Assembly (NCBI RefSeq): GCF_028747205.1
Contig: NZ_CP112880.1
Coordinates: 7,165,501-7,229,500 of the forward strand
DNA length: 64,000 nucleotides
Direction of reading: 5' to 3'
Source: Streptomyces sp. CA-278952
GTDB taxonomy: Bacteria > Actinomycetota > Actinomycetes > Streptomycetales > Streptomycetaceae
The notes beneath the pieces are model-generated. The model saw only the letters and a program-made list of their open reading frames with translations, was not told the DNA's origin and did no database searches. Positions 7,982 to 17,782 of this stretch are shown here, in pieces (the first letter of the stretch is position 1; every line of letters starts with the position of its first letter). Position numbers and translations under genes: made by a program.

Positions 7982-9313
7982 CTAGCCGGCGCCCGCCCGC
8001 GATCCCTCGGGGTCCCGGGCGGTGCGCCGCCGGCGGAGCAGGAACACCGGCAGCAGCAGGCACTGGAGGCAGACCACCGCCCAGAACCCCCGCGCCGAGC
8101 CCGCCGACTCCGCCGCCCCGTACAACTGCCCGCCCACCACCCCGCTGGCGAACGCGCCGATGCCCGCCGCCAGCCGTTGCCGCCCGAACACGCTCGCCGG
8201 GGCGGCCGACGAACGGGCCAGCGCCTCCAGGTCGTTCTTGAGGAAGAGCACGATCTCCCCGAGGCACAGCAGCGCCCCGCCCACCGCGATCCCCGCGTGC
8301 CCCCCGGCCCCGATCGCCGCCATGCCCGCAGCCATCGCGCCGAACCCCCACCGCAGGGCGGCCGGGTAGCTCAGTGCGGCGACCCGTTCCGCCAGCAACG
8401 GCTGGGCGACGACGAGGAGGGCCGCGTACCCGGTCAGGACGGCCCCGTAGAAGGCCGTCGATGTCCGGGGGACCGCGTACAGCGCCAGATAGTGCTGGAA
8501 GAACATGAACGCGTACACGCTCAGCACGGTCACCACGAACGGGGAAGGCCCGGGGCGCGGTGCGCCGGACTCCCTGGCCCGGCCGGCGGCGGGCGCTGCG
8601 GAGGACCCGTGGGACGACCCGTCGGACGGCCTGGCGGAGGGCCTGGCGGAGGGCCGGTCCGCCGTGCCCGCCGGCAGCAGCGCGTGCCCGGCCCCCACGA
8701 GCGCGAACAGCACGGTGACGCAGGAGAACAGCACCCCGGGGGAGCCCATGACGAGCGGCGCGGCGGCCGGAGGGCCCAGCGCCATCCCCGCGTTGAACGC
8801 CGAACCGCTCGCCGACAGCAGCCGGGGGCGCTGCGCCTTCGACGCCCCCTCCACCAGATACGCCTTGTTCGCCGGGAGGTACAGCGCCGCGCCCGCCGAC
8901 ACCAGCAGCAGCGCCCCGACCGCAAGGACCGGGCTCGTCAGCCCGGGGACGAACGCGGCGAACCCCGCCGTACGCAGTCCCAGCGCCAGCAGCATCGCGC
9001 GCCGCAGCCCGATCCGCCCGGTCACCGGCCCCGCCACCACGCCGCCGGCGAACTGGATCAGCGAGGCGACGGCCAGCACGAGGCCGACCGTGCCGAGTCC
9101 GAGGCCGAGCCGCTGGTGCAGCAGCACCGACATGTAGGGCAGCACGGCGAAGCTGCCCAGCGTGATCAGGAACGAGCCCCCCAGCAGGAACCGCTGCGGG
9201 CCGGTGAGCGGCGGGCGGCCCGTCCGGCCGGGGGCGGTCCGCCGCCGGGCCCGGCCGGCCCGCCCACGGTCCGCGCCGGCCCCCGGGGCCCCGTCCGTCC
9301 GGCGGCGGCTCAC
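7982..9313 (-). CDS. MFS exporter of the ATP-grasp/PLP cassette
   Basis: A 443-residue major facilitator with about 12 hydrophobic segments. The N-terminal half includes LITLGSFAVLPYMSVLLHQRLGL and the loop 2-3 region AGPVTGRIGLRRAMLL, the usual Gly-Arg-Arg signature. A Pro/Ser/Arg repeat linker (PSARPSARPSDGSS) joins it to the C-terminal bundle. The start is GTG 9313, only 10 bp after the ATP-grasp stop, so it is the last gene of a tight four-gene operon and the likely exporter of its product. The tail is arginine-rich. It ends 21 bp from the convergent sigma factor gene. Confidence 0.82.
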   Translation of the reverse strand: MSRRRTDGAPGAGADRGRAGRARRRTAPGRTGRPPLTGPQRFLLGGSFLITLGSFAVLPYMSVLLHQRLGLGLGTVGLVLAVASLIQFAGGVVAGPVTGRIGLRRAMLLALGLRTAGFAAFVPGLTSPVLAVGALLLVSAGAALYLPANKAYLVEGASKAQRPRLLSASGSAFNAGMALGPPAAAPLVMGSPGVLFSCVTVLFALVGAGHALLPAGTADRPSARPSARPSDGSSHGSSAAPAAGRARESGAPRPGPSPFVVTVLSVYAFMFFQHYLALYAVPRTSTAFYGAVLTGYAALLVVAQPLLAERVAALSYPAALRWGFGAMAAGMAAIGAGGHAGIAVGGALLCLGEIVLFLKNDLEALARSSAAPASVFGRQRLAAGIGAFASGVVGGQLYGAAESAGSARGFWAVVCLQCLLLPVFLLRRRRTARDPEGSRAGAG

Positions 9314-9323
9314 CTCCCCGGGC

Positions 9324-10547
9324 TCACGCCGGGCCGACGACGACCGGGCGGACCCGGACGGCCGCGCTCCACGCCCGGTGCTGGGCCAGCTCCGCCGTCC
9401 GCGCCTCGGCCAGCACCATGCCCGTACAGCCCCGCTGGTCGCCGACGTGGAGCACGCTCTCGCCGGGCTCGCGAACCGGGAACCACTCCACCTCCCCGGG
9501 GAACGCCCCGAGTTCGTCGAGGCCGTGCCAGCCCTTCAGCACCCCGGGCCGCTCCGCGTACACGAGGACGAAGCCGTACGCGGGCCCTGTGGCGTCGAGC
9601 GGGGCGTCCAGCAGCGCCGGGCGACGGCCGAGCGCCTCGTCCATCATGGCCGTGTAGACATTGGTCCGCAGCGTCCGGCACAGCACCTCGCCGACCAGCG
9701 CGCCGCCGATCCTGCGGTTGATCTCCACCAGCTCGGGTCCGTCGGCCGTCAGGACGAACTCCACGTGGGCGAAGCCGCGGGTGTGACCCGCCGCCGCGAG
9801 GACCCGGCCCACCCACGCCTCGATCCCGGCCCGCTCCCCCTGGTCCAGCGCCACCGGGAACGCCGCCGCCTCCTCCCGTACCACCGCCGCCCGGGACGTC
9901 TGGCGGCTCAGTACCCCGAGCAGCCGGGTGGTCCCGTCCCAGCCGATGGTCTCCGCGCTGTACAGCGGACCGGCGAGGAACGCCTCCGCCAACAGGCCGC
10001 CGAGCAGGCGCTGTCGACCCGCCTCCGCCAGCGCCCGGTGCAGGGCCTCCTCGTCGTGCGCGATCCACACATGACGCGAGGAGGTGCCCGCCGAGTCCTT
10101 CAGGACCGCGGGCAGCCCCACTGCCCGCAGCACCTCCCCGGCGCCTTCGGGACCCGGCGGGACGGATACGGCCGTACTCCGGCTCAGCCCGCGCGCGTGC
10201 AGCGTCTCCCGGACCCGGCGCTTGTCCCGCAGCAGCCGTACGGCTTCGGGGTCCGCGCCCGGGAGCCCCAGTCCGGCGGCCAGTTCGGCGGCCGGCAGGC
10301 TCCAGGTGTCCGTCGTGTTGATCAGCCCGGCCAGGCCGGGCAGGGCGGCCAGGGCCCGACGGGTGGCCTCCCGATCCATCGTGTCGACGTCCACGACGTC
10401 CAGCGCGTCCGGCGGCAGGACCGCCAGCTCGTGGCGGTAGACCGAACGGTCGCCGGTCAGCAGGCAGAGCCGGTGCCCCGCTCCGGCGGCGGCCTCCGCC
10501 ATCCGCCCCAGGCCGAAGGACAGGGACTCCAGTGCGGCGATCGTCAT
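9324..10547 (-). CDS. ATP-grasp domain ligase
   Basis: A 407-residue ATP-grasp enzyme, a family forming C-N bonds through acyl phosphates. A pre-ATP-grasp domain ends near LPGADPEAVRLLRDKRRVRETLHARGL, the usual entry into the fold. The ATP-binding Lys region is GLPAVLKDSAGTSSRHV, and the Mg-binding strand is AHVEFVLTADGPELVEINRRIGGALVGEVL with conserved Glu, Glu-x-Asn and Arg. This architecture resembles L-amino-acid or dipeptide ligases used for small peptides and siderophore-like compounds. ATG 10547 overlaps the PLP gene stop by 4 bp, so translation is probably coupled. Substrates are unknown; an amino acid made by the adjacent PLP enzyme is a reasonable guess. Confidence 0.82.
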   Translation of the reverse strand: MTIAALESLSFGLGRMAEAAAGAGHRLCLLTGDRSVYRHELAVLPPDALDVVDVDTMDREATRRALAALPGLAGLINTTDTWSLPAAELAAGLGLPGADPEAVRLLRDKRRVRETLHARGLSRSTAVSVPPGPEGAGEVLRAVGLPAVLKDSAGTSSRHVWIAHDEEALHRALAEAGRQRLLGGLLAEAFLAGPLYSAETIGWDGTTRLLGVLSRQTSRAAVVREEAAAFPVALDQGERAGIEAWVGRVLAAAGHTRGFAHVEFVLTADGPELVEINRRIGGALVGEVLCRTLRTNVYTAMMDEALGRRPALLDAPLDATGPAYGFVLVYAERPGVLKGWHGLDELGAFPGEVEWFPVREPGESVLHVGDQRGCTGMVLAEARTAELAQHRAWSAAVRVRPVVVGPA

Positions 10548-11674
10548 GGCAGCAGCTCCACGGTCGGTACGGGGGAGGGGGCGTCGCCCTCGACGGTCCT
10601 GGCGGCCTCGGGCGCGGCCCGCCCGGCCCACTCCATCACCGACCACGGCGGCCGCAGCTCGGCCGGCGACGCGATGGTCCGGGGCCGCAGCCCGGCGGGG
10701 TCCAGCGCCTCGGCATGCCGGGCGAACACCCGCTCCGCGTACCGGTGCCCGGTGTCGGCGCCCAGCACCAGATGCAGCCGCCCGGGATCGCGGGCGGCCT
10801 CCCAGGAGGCCGCCAGATGGGCCGCCCCGGTGGACAGGCCCGCGAACACCGCGTGCTCCCGCAGCAGTCCGACCGCCCCCGCCATCGCATGGCGGAAGTC
10901 CAGCCAGTGGACGGTGTCGTACAGCTCGTGGCGGACGTTTCCGAACGGTATCGAGCTGCCGATGCCCGCGATGATCGCCTCCGGGTCCTCGAACCGCTCG
11001 CTCCCGAACGTCACACTGCCGAACGGCTGGATGCCCACCAGCCGCACCGACCGCCCCGACTCCCGTAGTGCGCGGGCCAGCCCACCGGTCGACGCGCCGG
11101 TGCCCACCGCGCCGACCACGGTCAGCGGACCCCCGGGCAGAGCCTCGGTGAGCAGCTCCGCGAACTCCCGGTAGCCCTCGTGGTGAACCTGGTCGTGGTA
11201 CTGCCGCATCCAGTGGAAGTCCGGCCGCTCCGCCAGCAGCCGGCGCACATGGCGCACCCGCAGCTCCTGGTCCAGGCGCAGGCTCTGCGAGGGCGGCATG
11301 GCGTCGACGCTCGCGCCGAGGATCTCCAACTGCGCCCGCATGGTGGCGTCCACGGTGGTGGAGGCGACGATGTGGCAGCGCAGCCCGTAGCGGTGGCAGG
11401 CCATGGCGAGCGCCAGTGCGTAGATCCCGCTGGAGCTGTCGACCAGGGTCTGCCCGGGGGCCACCCGGCCCCGGCGCAGCAGCGAGCGGACCGCGCCGAG
11501 CGCCGCGTACACCTTCATCGTCTCGAAGCGGGCGAGGACGATGTCGCCGGTCAGCCGGATCAGGTCCGGGGTCTTCACCGCGTCGGTGATGTGCTCGTGG
11601 ACCGTCGCGGCGGCCGGGCGCGCTGAAGCGTCCGGCCCCGCGGCGCGCGGACGGGCGTCCGCCCCGGCCCTCAC
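10544..11674 (-). CDS. PLP-dependent cysteine-synthase/SbnA-like enzyme
   Basis: A 376-residue fold-type II PLP enzyme. RFETMKVYAALGAVRSLL holds the probable Schiff-base Lys. VDSSSGIYALALAMACHRYGL replaces the Asn-loop (S-S-G-N-T-G in cysteine synthase), so the substrate loop differs. The glycine-rich phosphate cup is VGAVGTGASTGGLARAL, and STGAAHLAA lies near the C-terminus. Related enzymes make diaminopropionate precursors (SbnA), cyanoalanine or cysteine analogues by beta-replacement. The GTG start at 11674 overlaps the methyltransferase stop as GTGA and puts the fold about 20 residues in; longer frames upstream are shadow of the methyltransferase gene. Confidence 0.85.
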   Translation of the reverse strand: MRAGADARPRAAGPDASARPAAATVHEHITDAVKTPDLIRLTGDIVLARFETMKVYAALGAVRSLLRRGRVAPGQTLVDSSSGIYALALAMACHRYGLRCHIVASTTVDATMRAQLEILGASVDAMPPSQSLRLDQELRVRHVRRLLAERPDFHWMRQYHDQVHHEGYREFAELLTEALPGGPLTVVGAVGTGASTGGLARALRESGRSVRLVGIQPFGSVTFGSERFEDPEAIIAGIGSSIPFGNVRHELYDTVHWLDFRHAMAGAVGLLREHAVFAGLSTGAAHLAASWEAARDPGRLHLVLGADTGHRYAERVFARHAEALDPAGLRPRTIASPAELRPPWSVMEWAGRAAPEAARTVEGDAPSPVPTVELLP

Positions 11675-12411
11675 TTGCGCCGCCCGCGCACGATCAGCCG
11701 GTCCGAGCGCTGGTCGTAGCCGGTCGCGTCGAACCCGCCGAAGCACTCCACGTCGGTGAAGCCCGCGCTCTCGAACAGGGCGTGCAGCTCGGCCGCCGAG
11801 TAGAGCCAGGAGGTGATGGACGCCGTCCGCGCCGTCGTGCCGCGCACCAGCGTCCAGTCCGTGCGCAGCCGCCGCCAGCTGTCGAGGACGGTGTCGCGCT
11901 GGACGACATAGGCGCCGTCGGGCAGGTCGACCGCCTTCGGCCGCCCGATCCAGCCCGCCAGCACCTCCTTGCCCATCACGTCCACCAGGAGCTGCCCGCC
12001 CGGCGCGAGGCTCTCGTGGGCGTTGCGCAGCACCTGGAGGTTGTCCTCCGCCTCGTCGAAGTAGCCGAAGGACGTGAAGACGTTGAGCACCACGTCGAAG
12101 CCGCCAGGCTGCCGGTACGTGAGCATGTCGGCGCGCTCCAGCCGGACCTCGGCGCCCGCCGCGTCGCAGGCGGCCCGGGCGCTCTCCAGCAGGGAGGGCG
12201 ACAGATCGACCCCCGTCACCTCGTACCCGCGCTCCGCCAGCGGCACCACGAAGAGACCCGGCCCGCAGCACAGGTCCAGGACTCTCGTGCCCGGTGGGAA
12301 GTCCAGCAGGGGAGAGGACGCGACCAGGGCGGCGGCGGACTCGGCCCGCGCCGCCGAGAACATCGTCGGGGCGAAATCGGACCAGAGCGCGTCGTCCTCG
12401 TACCAGTGCAT
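11671..12411 (-). CDS. class I SAM-dependent methyltransferase
   Basis: A 246-residue Rossmann methyltransferase and the first gene of the minus-strand cassette. Motif I is VLDLCCGPGLFVVPLAERGYEVTGVDLS, with the acidic residue ending strand 2; FDVVLNVFTSFGYFDEAEDN is the motif IV region, typical of the small-molecule methyltransferase_25/11 type. The C-terminal beta sheet (TSWLYSAAELHALFESAGFTDVECFGGF) is the usual ending. ATG 12411 has GAGGAGG about 10 bases upstream. The ORF is open to 13095, but that region lies over the nitrate reductase gene on the other strand. It probably N- or O-methylates the cassette product. Confidence 0.85.
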   Translation of the reverse strand: MHWYEDDALWSDFAPTMFSAARAESAAALVASSPLLDFPPGTRVLDLCCGPGLFVVPLAERGYEVTGVDLSPSLLESARAACDAAGAEVRLERADMLTYRQPGGFDVVLNVFTSFGYFDEAEDNLQVLRNAHESLAPGGQLLVDVMGKEVLAGWIGRPKAVDLPDGAYVVQRDTVLDSWRRLRTDWTLVRGTTARTASITSWLYSAAELHALFESAGFTDVECFGGFDATGYDQRSDRLIVRGRRK

Positions 12412-12763
12412 GCCTCGCGGCCTCCTCCCGGGCCCGGGGCCCGTGGGTGTCCTGCTGCCGTCGCCCGGCAGCCGTGTCACGCCACCGGCCGCCGCTTCCG
12501 TCACCGGACGGGCCTCCCGCACCCGGCGTCTCTCCAGTAGTCGGCCGTCCCGGCCGGGAAGTTCCCCGCGATCACCGGGCGGTGCGGGGCCACCGCTCGG
12601 TGATCGCCCGAGCCTCACCGGTGGTCCCCGGGCGGTGTGCAGGCGACGTAACCGTCGTTGTTCGCCCGGTGTCATCCCCGGGTAACGGGCCCTTCCTAGA
12701 TTCGGGGGAGACCGCAGCCCGCCCCCGCGTCCCTCCGGGAACGCACACCCCCGAAGGGCCCCC
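12412..12763. promoter_or_regulatory. divergent promoter region, methyltransferase cassette versus nitrate reductase
   Basis: A 352-bp non-coding gap between two divergent genes. The half nearest the nitrate reductase contains GTAAC at 12648-12652 and the pair GTCAT-n6-GTAAC at 12671-12686, recalling the GlnR nitrogen-control box of actinomycetes (gTnAC-n6-GaAAC). The second half-site deviates from GAAAC, so the call is tentative. Nothing else distinctive was seen. Confidence 0.4.
12671..12686 (+). promoter_or_regulatory. candidate GlnR-like half-site pair
   Basis: GTCAT, six bases, GTAAC, located 78 bases upstream of the nitrate reductase start, with another GTAAC 23 bases further up. GlnR control of nitrate assimilation is established in Streptomyces; whether this site is bound is inference. 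Confidence 0.3.
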
Positions 12764-15700
12764 ATGACCGTGCCGACCCCGCCTCCGGACGCTCCCGCCA
12801 CCGACCGGGTGCGTACGGTCTGCTCGTACTGCGGTGTCGGCTGCGGGATCGTCCTCGACATCGCCGCCGGCCCCGACGGCCGCCGCACCGTCGTGAAGGC
12901 GTCGGGGGACAAGGAGCACCCGTCGAACGCCGGCCGGCTCTGCACCAAGGGGGCCACCGGCGCGGACCTCCTCGCCGCCCCCGGACGGCTGACCACCGCC
13001 CTGGCCCGCCCCGACCGCAGCGAGCAGCCCGCCCCGCTCGGCCGGGACGCCGCCATCGCCGAGACGGCGCGGCGGCTGCGGTCCGTGCTGGACACCCACG
13101 GCCCGGAGGCGGTGGCCCTCTACGTCTCCGGCCAGATGACGCTGGAGGCGCAGTACCTCGCCAACAAGCTGGCCAAGGGCTTCATCGGGACCAATACCAT
13201 CGAGTCCAACTCCCGGCTCTGCATGGCGAGCGCGGGCAGCGGCTACAAGCTGTCCCTCGGCGCGGACGGGCCGCCCGGGTCCTACGAGGACTTCGCCCAC
13301 GCCGACGTCTTCCTCGTCACCGGCGCCAACATGGCCGACTGCCACCCGATCCTCTTCCTGCGGATGATGGAGCGCGTCAAGGCGGGCGCGAAGCTGATCG
13401 TCGTCGACCCCCGGCGCAACGCCACCGCCGCCAAGGCCGACCTGTACCTGCGGATCCGGCCCGGCACCGACCTGGCCCTCCTCAACGGGCTGCTGCACCT
13501 CCTCGTCGAGAACGGGCACACCGACCCCGGGTTCATCGCCGAGCACACCGAGGGCTGGGAGCGGATGCCCGCCTTCCTCCGCGACTACCCGCCCGCCGCG
13601 GTCGCGGAGATCACCGGCATCCCCGAGGACGACATCCGGCGGGCGGCCCGCTGGATCGGCGAGGCGGGCGACTGGATGAGCTGCTGGACCATGGGCCTCA
13701 ACCAGTCCACCCACGGCACCTGGAACACCAACGCGATCGTCAACCTGCACCTGGCGACCGGGGCGATCTGCCGCCCCGGCAGCGGCCCGTTCTCGCTCAC
13801 CGGCCAGCCCAACGCCATGGGCGGGCGCGAGATGGGCTACATGGGCCCCGGACTGCCCGGGCAGCGATCGGTCCTCGTCGACGAGGACCGCACCTTCACG
13901 GAGGAGCTGTGGGGTGTTCCGCCCGGCACCCTGCGCGCGGACGGCTCGGGCAGCGGCACCGTCGACATGTTCCGGCGCATGGCCGAGGGGGAGATCAAGG
14001 CCTGCTGGATCATCTGCACCAACCCGGTCGCCTCGGTCGCCAACCGCCGGACCGTCATCGAGGGCCTGGAGGCCGCCGAATTCGTCGTCACCCAGGACGT
14101 GTTCGCCGACACCGAGACCAACGCGTACGCCGATGTCGTCCTGCCCGCCGCCCTCTGGGCCGAGTCCGAGGGCGTGATGATCAACTCGGAGCGCACCCTC
14201 ACCCTCTCCCGCCGCGCCACCGACCCGCCGGGAGAGGCCTGGCCGGACTGGCGGCTCATCGCGGAGGTGGCCTGCGCCATGGGGTACGAGGACGCCTTCA
14301 GTTACACGAGCGCCGAGGAGGTCTTCGCCGAGATCACCCGGGCGTCGAACCCGCGCACCGGCTACGACCTGCGCGGAGTGACGTACGAGCGGCTGCGCGG
14401 AACGCCTGTGCAGTGGCCCAGCGCCGAGGTCGACGGCCCGGCCCGCAACCCCGTGCGCTACGTCAACGACGGCGTCAGCCAGGAGCTGACCGTACGGCCC
14501 GACGGGAGCGTGCCGAGGCTGGCCTTTCCCACGCCGAGCGGCCGGGCCGTCTTCCACGCCCGCCCGCACGTTCCGCCGGCCGAAATGCCCGACGAGGACT
14601 TCCCCTTCGTCCTCAACACCGGGCGGCTCCAGCACCAGTGGCACACCCTCACCAAGACCGCGAAGATCGCGAAGCTGAACCGGCTGGACCCGGGGCCGTT
14701 CGTGGAGATCCACCCCGACGACGCCGCCGCGCTGGGCATCGGGGAGGACGACGGCGTCGAGGTCGCCTCGCGGCGCGGCCGCGCGGTGCTCCCGGCCCGG
14801 ATCACCGACCGGGTCGGGGCGGGGGAGTGCTTCGCCCCGTTCCACTGGAACGACCTGTTCGGCGAGTACCTCGGTGTGAACGCCGTGACCAACGACGCGG
14901 TCGACCCGATCTCGTTCCAGCCCGAGCTGAAGGTGTGCGCGGTCCGGCTGGCGAAGGTCGCCGTACCCGCGCCGGGCCACGGACCGGCCGAGGCGGAACG
15001 GCCCGCGCCCACCGGTGGCCCCGCTCTCCGCTTCGTGGGCACGTCGGGTTCGGTGAACGCCTCGGGCCCGGTGAACGCCTCGGGTCTGGTGGGCGCGCTG
15101 GGCCTGGTGGACACCGCCCCACCCGTCCTCACGGAGACGGAACGCCGCTATCTGGCCGGATTCCTCGCGGGCCTCGGCGCCCGGTCCGAAGGCACCCCGG
15201 TGCTTCCGGCGGGCGCCCCCTTCGCCCCGGACCACGCGCTGTGGGTCAACGGAGTGCTCGCCGGGACGTACTCCCGGCTCGCGGGGGCCCCGGAGCCGGG
15301 ACCCGCGGCGTCGGCGGGCGCCCCGGACGGACAGGGCCGGCCGGTCGTCGTGCTGTGGGCCTCGCAGACCGGCAACGCCGAGGAGGCCGCCGCGACGGCC
15401 GCCCGAAAGCTGGCCGCCGAGGGGTACCGCACCACGCTCCTCGGCATGGACGACGGGACGCCCGACGCCCTGCCGAGCCCGGCCGACCTCCTCGTCGTCA
15501 CCAGCACCTTCGGCGACGGCGACGCCCCCGACAACGGCTCCGGCTTCTGGGAGGCGCTGAACGCCTCCGGGACCCCGCGCCTGGAGGGCCTCCGCTACGC
15601 CGTGCTCGCGCTCGGCGACTCCAGCTACGACGACTTCTGCGGCCACGGCCGCCGTCTGGACGAACGCCTCGGCGAACTGGGCGCGGAGCGGCTGGTCCCG

Positions 15701-17038
15701 CGCACCGACTGCGAACCGGAGTACGAACAGCCCTTCGAGCAGTGGCTCAAGGAGGTCCGGGCCGCGCTGGAGGCGACGACGACACCGGAAGGGACGGCGG
15801 AGCCGGCAGCGGCCGCACCGCCCGCCACCGCACCGCCCGCCGCCGCCACCGCACCGCCCGCCGCCGCCGCCACCGCGGCGACGGCGTCGCCGGTCGGGAC
15901 GGCCCCCGCCCGCCCCTCCAGGGCCACGCCCGTCACCGCGCTCCTCACCGGGAACCGCCTCCTGAGCCTGCCCGGCGCGACCAAGGAGGTCCGTGCCTTC
16001 ACGATCGACACGCGGGGCGCCGACACCCCCCTGGCGTACACGGCCGGGGACGCGCTGGGCGTACAGCCCCTCAACTCGCCGGACCTGGTGGCCGAATGGC
16101 TCGCCGTCACCGGACTCGACCCCGCCGCCGAGGTGGACGTCCCCGGGCACGGCCCGGTCGCCCTGGAGACGGCCCTGCACCGCCACCTCGACATCGCCCG
16201 CATCACCCCGGACCTGCTGCGCCTGGTCGCCGACCACACGGGGGACCGGTCCCTGAAGAAGCTGCTGCGCCCCGACAACAAGGGCGAGAGGGACCGGTGG
16301 ATCTGGGGGAGGCAGGCCGTCGACGTCCTCGCCGAACACCCGGTACGGGCCACGGCCGCCGCCTGGGCCGAGGTGCTCGGGCCGCTGAGGCCCCGGCTGT
16401 ACTCCATCGCCTCCAGCCCGCTCGTGGACCCCCACCGGATGCGGCTGACCGTCTCCGTGATCCGCTACGAGAGCCACCGCGGCCGGATGCGCAAGGGCGT
16501 CGCCTCCACGTTCCTGGCCGACGCCGAACCCGACAGCCCTCTGTCGGTGTTCGTCCAGCGCAACGAGCGCTTCCGCCCGCCCGCCGACCCGGCCACCCCG
16601 ATGATCATGATCGGGCCCGGTACGGGAGTCGCCCCGTTCCTGGGCTTCCTGGAGGAACGCCGGGCGCTCGGCCACCCCGGCGCCAACTGGCTGTTCTTCG
16701 GCGAGCAGCACCGATCCACGGACTTCTACTACCGCGAAGAACTCGACGCGCTGAGCCGCTCGGGCACCCTGACCCGGCTGGACACCGCCTTCTCCCGCGA
16801 CCAGCGGGCCAAGGTCTACGTCCAGGACCGGATGCGCGAGCACGGAGCCCAGCTCTGGTCCTGGCTCCGCGACGGCGCCCACCTCTATGTCTGCGGCGAC
16901 GCCTCCCGCATGGCCAAGGACGTCGACCGGGCCCTGCGCGACATCGCCGTCGCCCACGGGGGACTCGAACCCGACGCGGCGGCCGCGCAGGTCAAGCAGC
17001 TAGCCTCGGACCGCAGATACGTGCGTGACGTGTACTGA
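12764..17038 (+). CDS. assimilatory nitrate reductase fused to CysJ-like diflavin reductase
   Basis: A 1,424-residue fusion. Residues 1-740 are a Mo-bisMGD oxidoreductase: [4Fe-4S] ligands C20, C23 and C27 in CSYCGVGC plus RLCTKG near 62, [10 protein letters not shown] (about 148-157) with the probable Mo-ligand Cys, and the C-terminal dinucleotide-binding [13 protein letters not shown]. After a Gly/Ser/Val-rich linker comes a flavodoxin domain ([15 protein letters not shown], about 862), then FAD ([10 protein letters not shown], about 1211) and NADPH motifs ([13 protein letters not shown], about 1279), ending RRYVRDVY as in CysJ. The protein could carry electrons from NADPH through FAD, FMN and FeS to Mo in one chain, reducing nitrate to nitrite. 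ATG 12764 follows a GAAGGG box. Confidence 0.9.
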   Translation: MTVPTPPPDAPATDRVRTVCSYCGVGCGIVLDIAAGPDGRRTVVKASGDKEHPSNAGRLCTKGATGADLLAAPGRLTTALARPDRSEQPAPLGRDAAIAETARRLRSVLDTHGPEAVALYVSGQMTLEAQYLANKLAKGFIGTNTIESNSRLCMASAGSGYKLSLGADGPPGSYEDFAHADVFLVTGANMADCHPILFLRMMERVKAGAKLIVVDPRRNATAAKADLYLRIRPGTDLALLNGLLHLLVENGHTDPGFIAEHTEGWERMPAFLRDYPPAAVAEITGIPEDDIRRAARWIGEAGDWMSCWTMGLNQSTHGTWNTNAIVNLHLATGAICRPGSGPFSLTGQPNAMGGREMGYMGPGLPGQRSVLVDEDRTFTEELWGVPPGTLRADGSGSGTVDMFRRMAEGEIKACWIICTNPVASVANRRTVIEGLEAAEFVVTQDVFADTETNAYADVVLPAALWAESEGVMINSERTLTLSRRATDPPGEAWPDWRLIAEVACAMGYEDAFSYTSAEEVFAEITRASNPRTGYDLRGVTYERLRGTPVQWPSAEVDGPARNPVRYVNDGVSQELTVRPDGSVPRLAFPTPSGRAVFHARPHVPPAEMPDEDFPFVLNTGRLQHQWHTLTKTAKIAKLNRLDPGPFVEIHPDDAAALGIGEDDGVEVASRRGRAVLPARITDRVGAGECFAPFHWNDLFGEYLGVNAVTNDAVDPISFQPELKVCAVRLAKVAVPAPGHGPAEAERPAPTGGPALRFVGTSGSVNASGPVNASGLVGALGLVDTAPPVLTETERRYLAGFLAGLGARSEGTPVLPAGAPFAPDHALWVNGVLAGTYSRLAGAPEPGPAASAGAPDGQGRPVVVLWASQTGNAEEAAATAARKLAAEGYRTTLLGMDDGTPDALPSPADLLVVTSTFGDGDAPDNGSGFWEALNASGTPRLEGLRYAVLALGDSSYDDFCGHGRRLDERLGELGAERLVPRTDCEPEYEQPFEQWLKEVRAALEATTTPEGTAEPAAAAPPATAPPAAATAPPAAAATAATASPVGTAPARPSRATPVTALLTGNRLLSLPGATKEVRAFTIDTRGADTPLAYTAGDALGVQPLNSPDLVAEWLAVTGLDPAAEVDVPGHGPVALETALHRHLDIARITPDLLRLVADHTGDRSLKKLLRPDNKGERDRWIWGRQAVDVLAEHPVRATAAAWAEVLGPLRPRLYSIASSPLVDPHRMRLTVSVIRYESHRGRMRKGVASTFLADAEPDSPLSVFVQRNERFRPPADPATPMIMIGPGTGVAPFLGFLEERRALGHPGANWLFFGEQHRSTDFYYREELDALSRSGTLTRLDTAFSRDQRAKVYVQDRMREHGAQLWSWLRDGAHLYVCGDASRMAKDVDRALRDIAVAHGGLEPDAAAAQVKQLASDRRYVRDVY

Positions 17039-17056
17039 ACGAGGGAGCGCGACCCC

Positions 17057-17620
17057 ATGGGGTGGACAGAAGTACCGGTGGACACCGCGCCGGCGGCGGG
17101 CGCCGTCCTGCTGATCGGCATCCCCGGCAGCGGCAAGAGCACCGTGGCCGCCGCCCTCGCCGACCGCTTCGCCGCCTCCGCCCACATCGAGGTGGACGCC
17201 CTCCAGGAACTCATCGTCTCCGGCGGCCGGTGGCCCTCGCCCGACGGGGACGAGGAGGCGGACCGGCAGATCTTCCTCCGGGCCCGCAACGCCTGCCTGC
17301 TGGCCGGCAGTTTCGCCGCCGCGGGCTTCCTCCCGGTCATCGACGACGTCGTCGTACGCCGTGCCCACCTCGACTTCTACCGCGCCACGCTCACCGGCGT
17401 GCCGCTGCACCGCGTGGTCCTGGCACCGGGCGCCGCGAAGGCCTTGGAGCGCAACCTCGCCCGGGACAAGACGCTGACGACGGACTGGTCCCCGCTGGAC
17501 GACATCATGCGCGCCGAACTGGCCGACGAGAAGATCTGGATCGACAGCGCGGAGCTGACCGTGGACGAGACGGTCGACGCGGTCCTGTCCGCCACCGGTC
17601 TGACGCCGTCGGGGCCCTGA
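17057..17620 (+). CDS. P-loop kinase-like AAA protein
   Basis: A 187-residue protein with a Walker A motif LLIGIPGSGKSTVAAAL near residue 20 and a likely Walker B or substrate Asp in HIEVDALQELIVSGG. The layout resembles chloramphenicol phosphotransferase, zeta-toxin or gluconate-kinase-like small kinases: a P-loop, then a lid-like segment (RNLARDKTL) and a C-terminal DSAELTVDETVDAVL. The substrate is unknown. It starts 18 bases after the nitrate reductase stop with GAGGGAGC upstream, so co-transcription is likely. No antitoxin-like gene is adjacent, which argues against a toxin role. Confidence 0.7.
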   Translation: MGWTEVPVDTAPAAGAVLLIGIPGSGKSTVAAALADRFAASAHIEVDALQELIVSGGRWPSPDGDEEADRQIFLRARNACLLAGSFAAAGFLPVIDDVVVRRAHLDFYRATLTGVPLHRVVLAPGAAKALERNLARDKTLTTDWSPLDDIMRAELADEKIWIDSAELTVDETVDAVLSATGLTPSGP

Positions 17621-17782
17621 CACTCCAGCCGCCGACGGCCTGGGGGAACGGGCGGCACCGTTGCCGCCGGGGCTGTCCCGAGGCATGTGAAACTGCCGTG
17701 GGGGCATTCGTACCCATTCCGGCTGGTCGCTGTCGACAGCCGCCCCGACGGAGAAGTGCGCAAGAAAGCAGGTCCGGTACCG

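Noticed and set aside
17057..17620. Zeta-toxin type toxin-antitoxin system
   Set aside because: The P-loop fits small kinases generally, and no small antitoxin gene precedes it. It sits tightly behind a metabolic gene.
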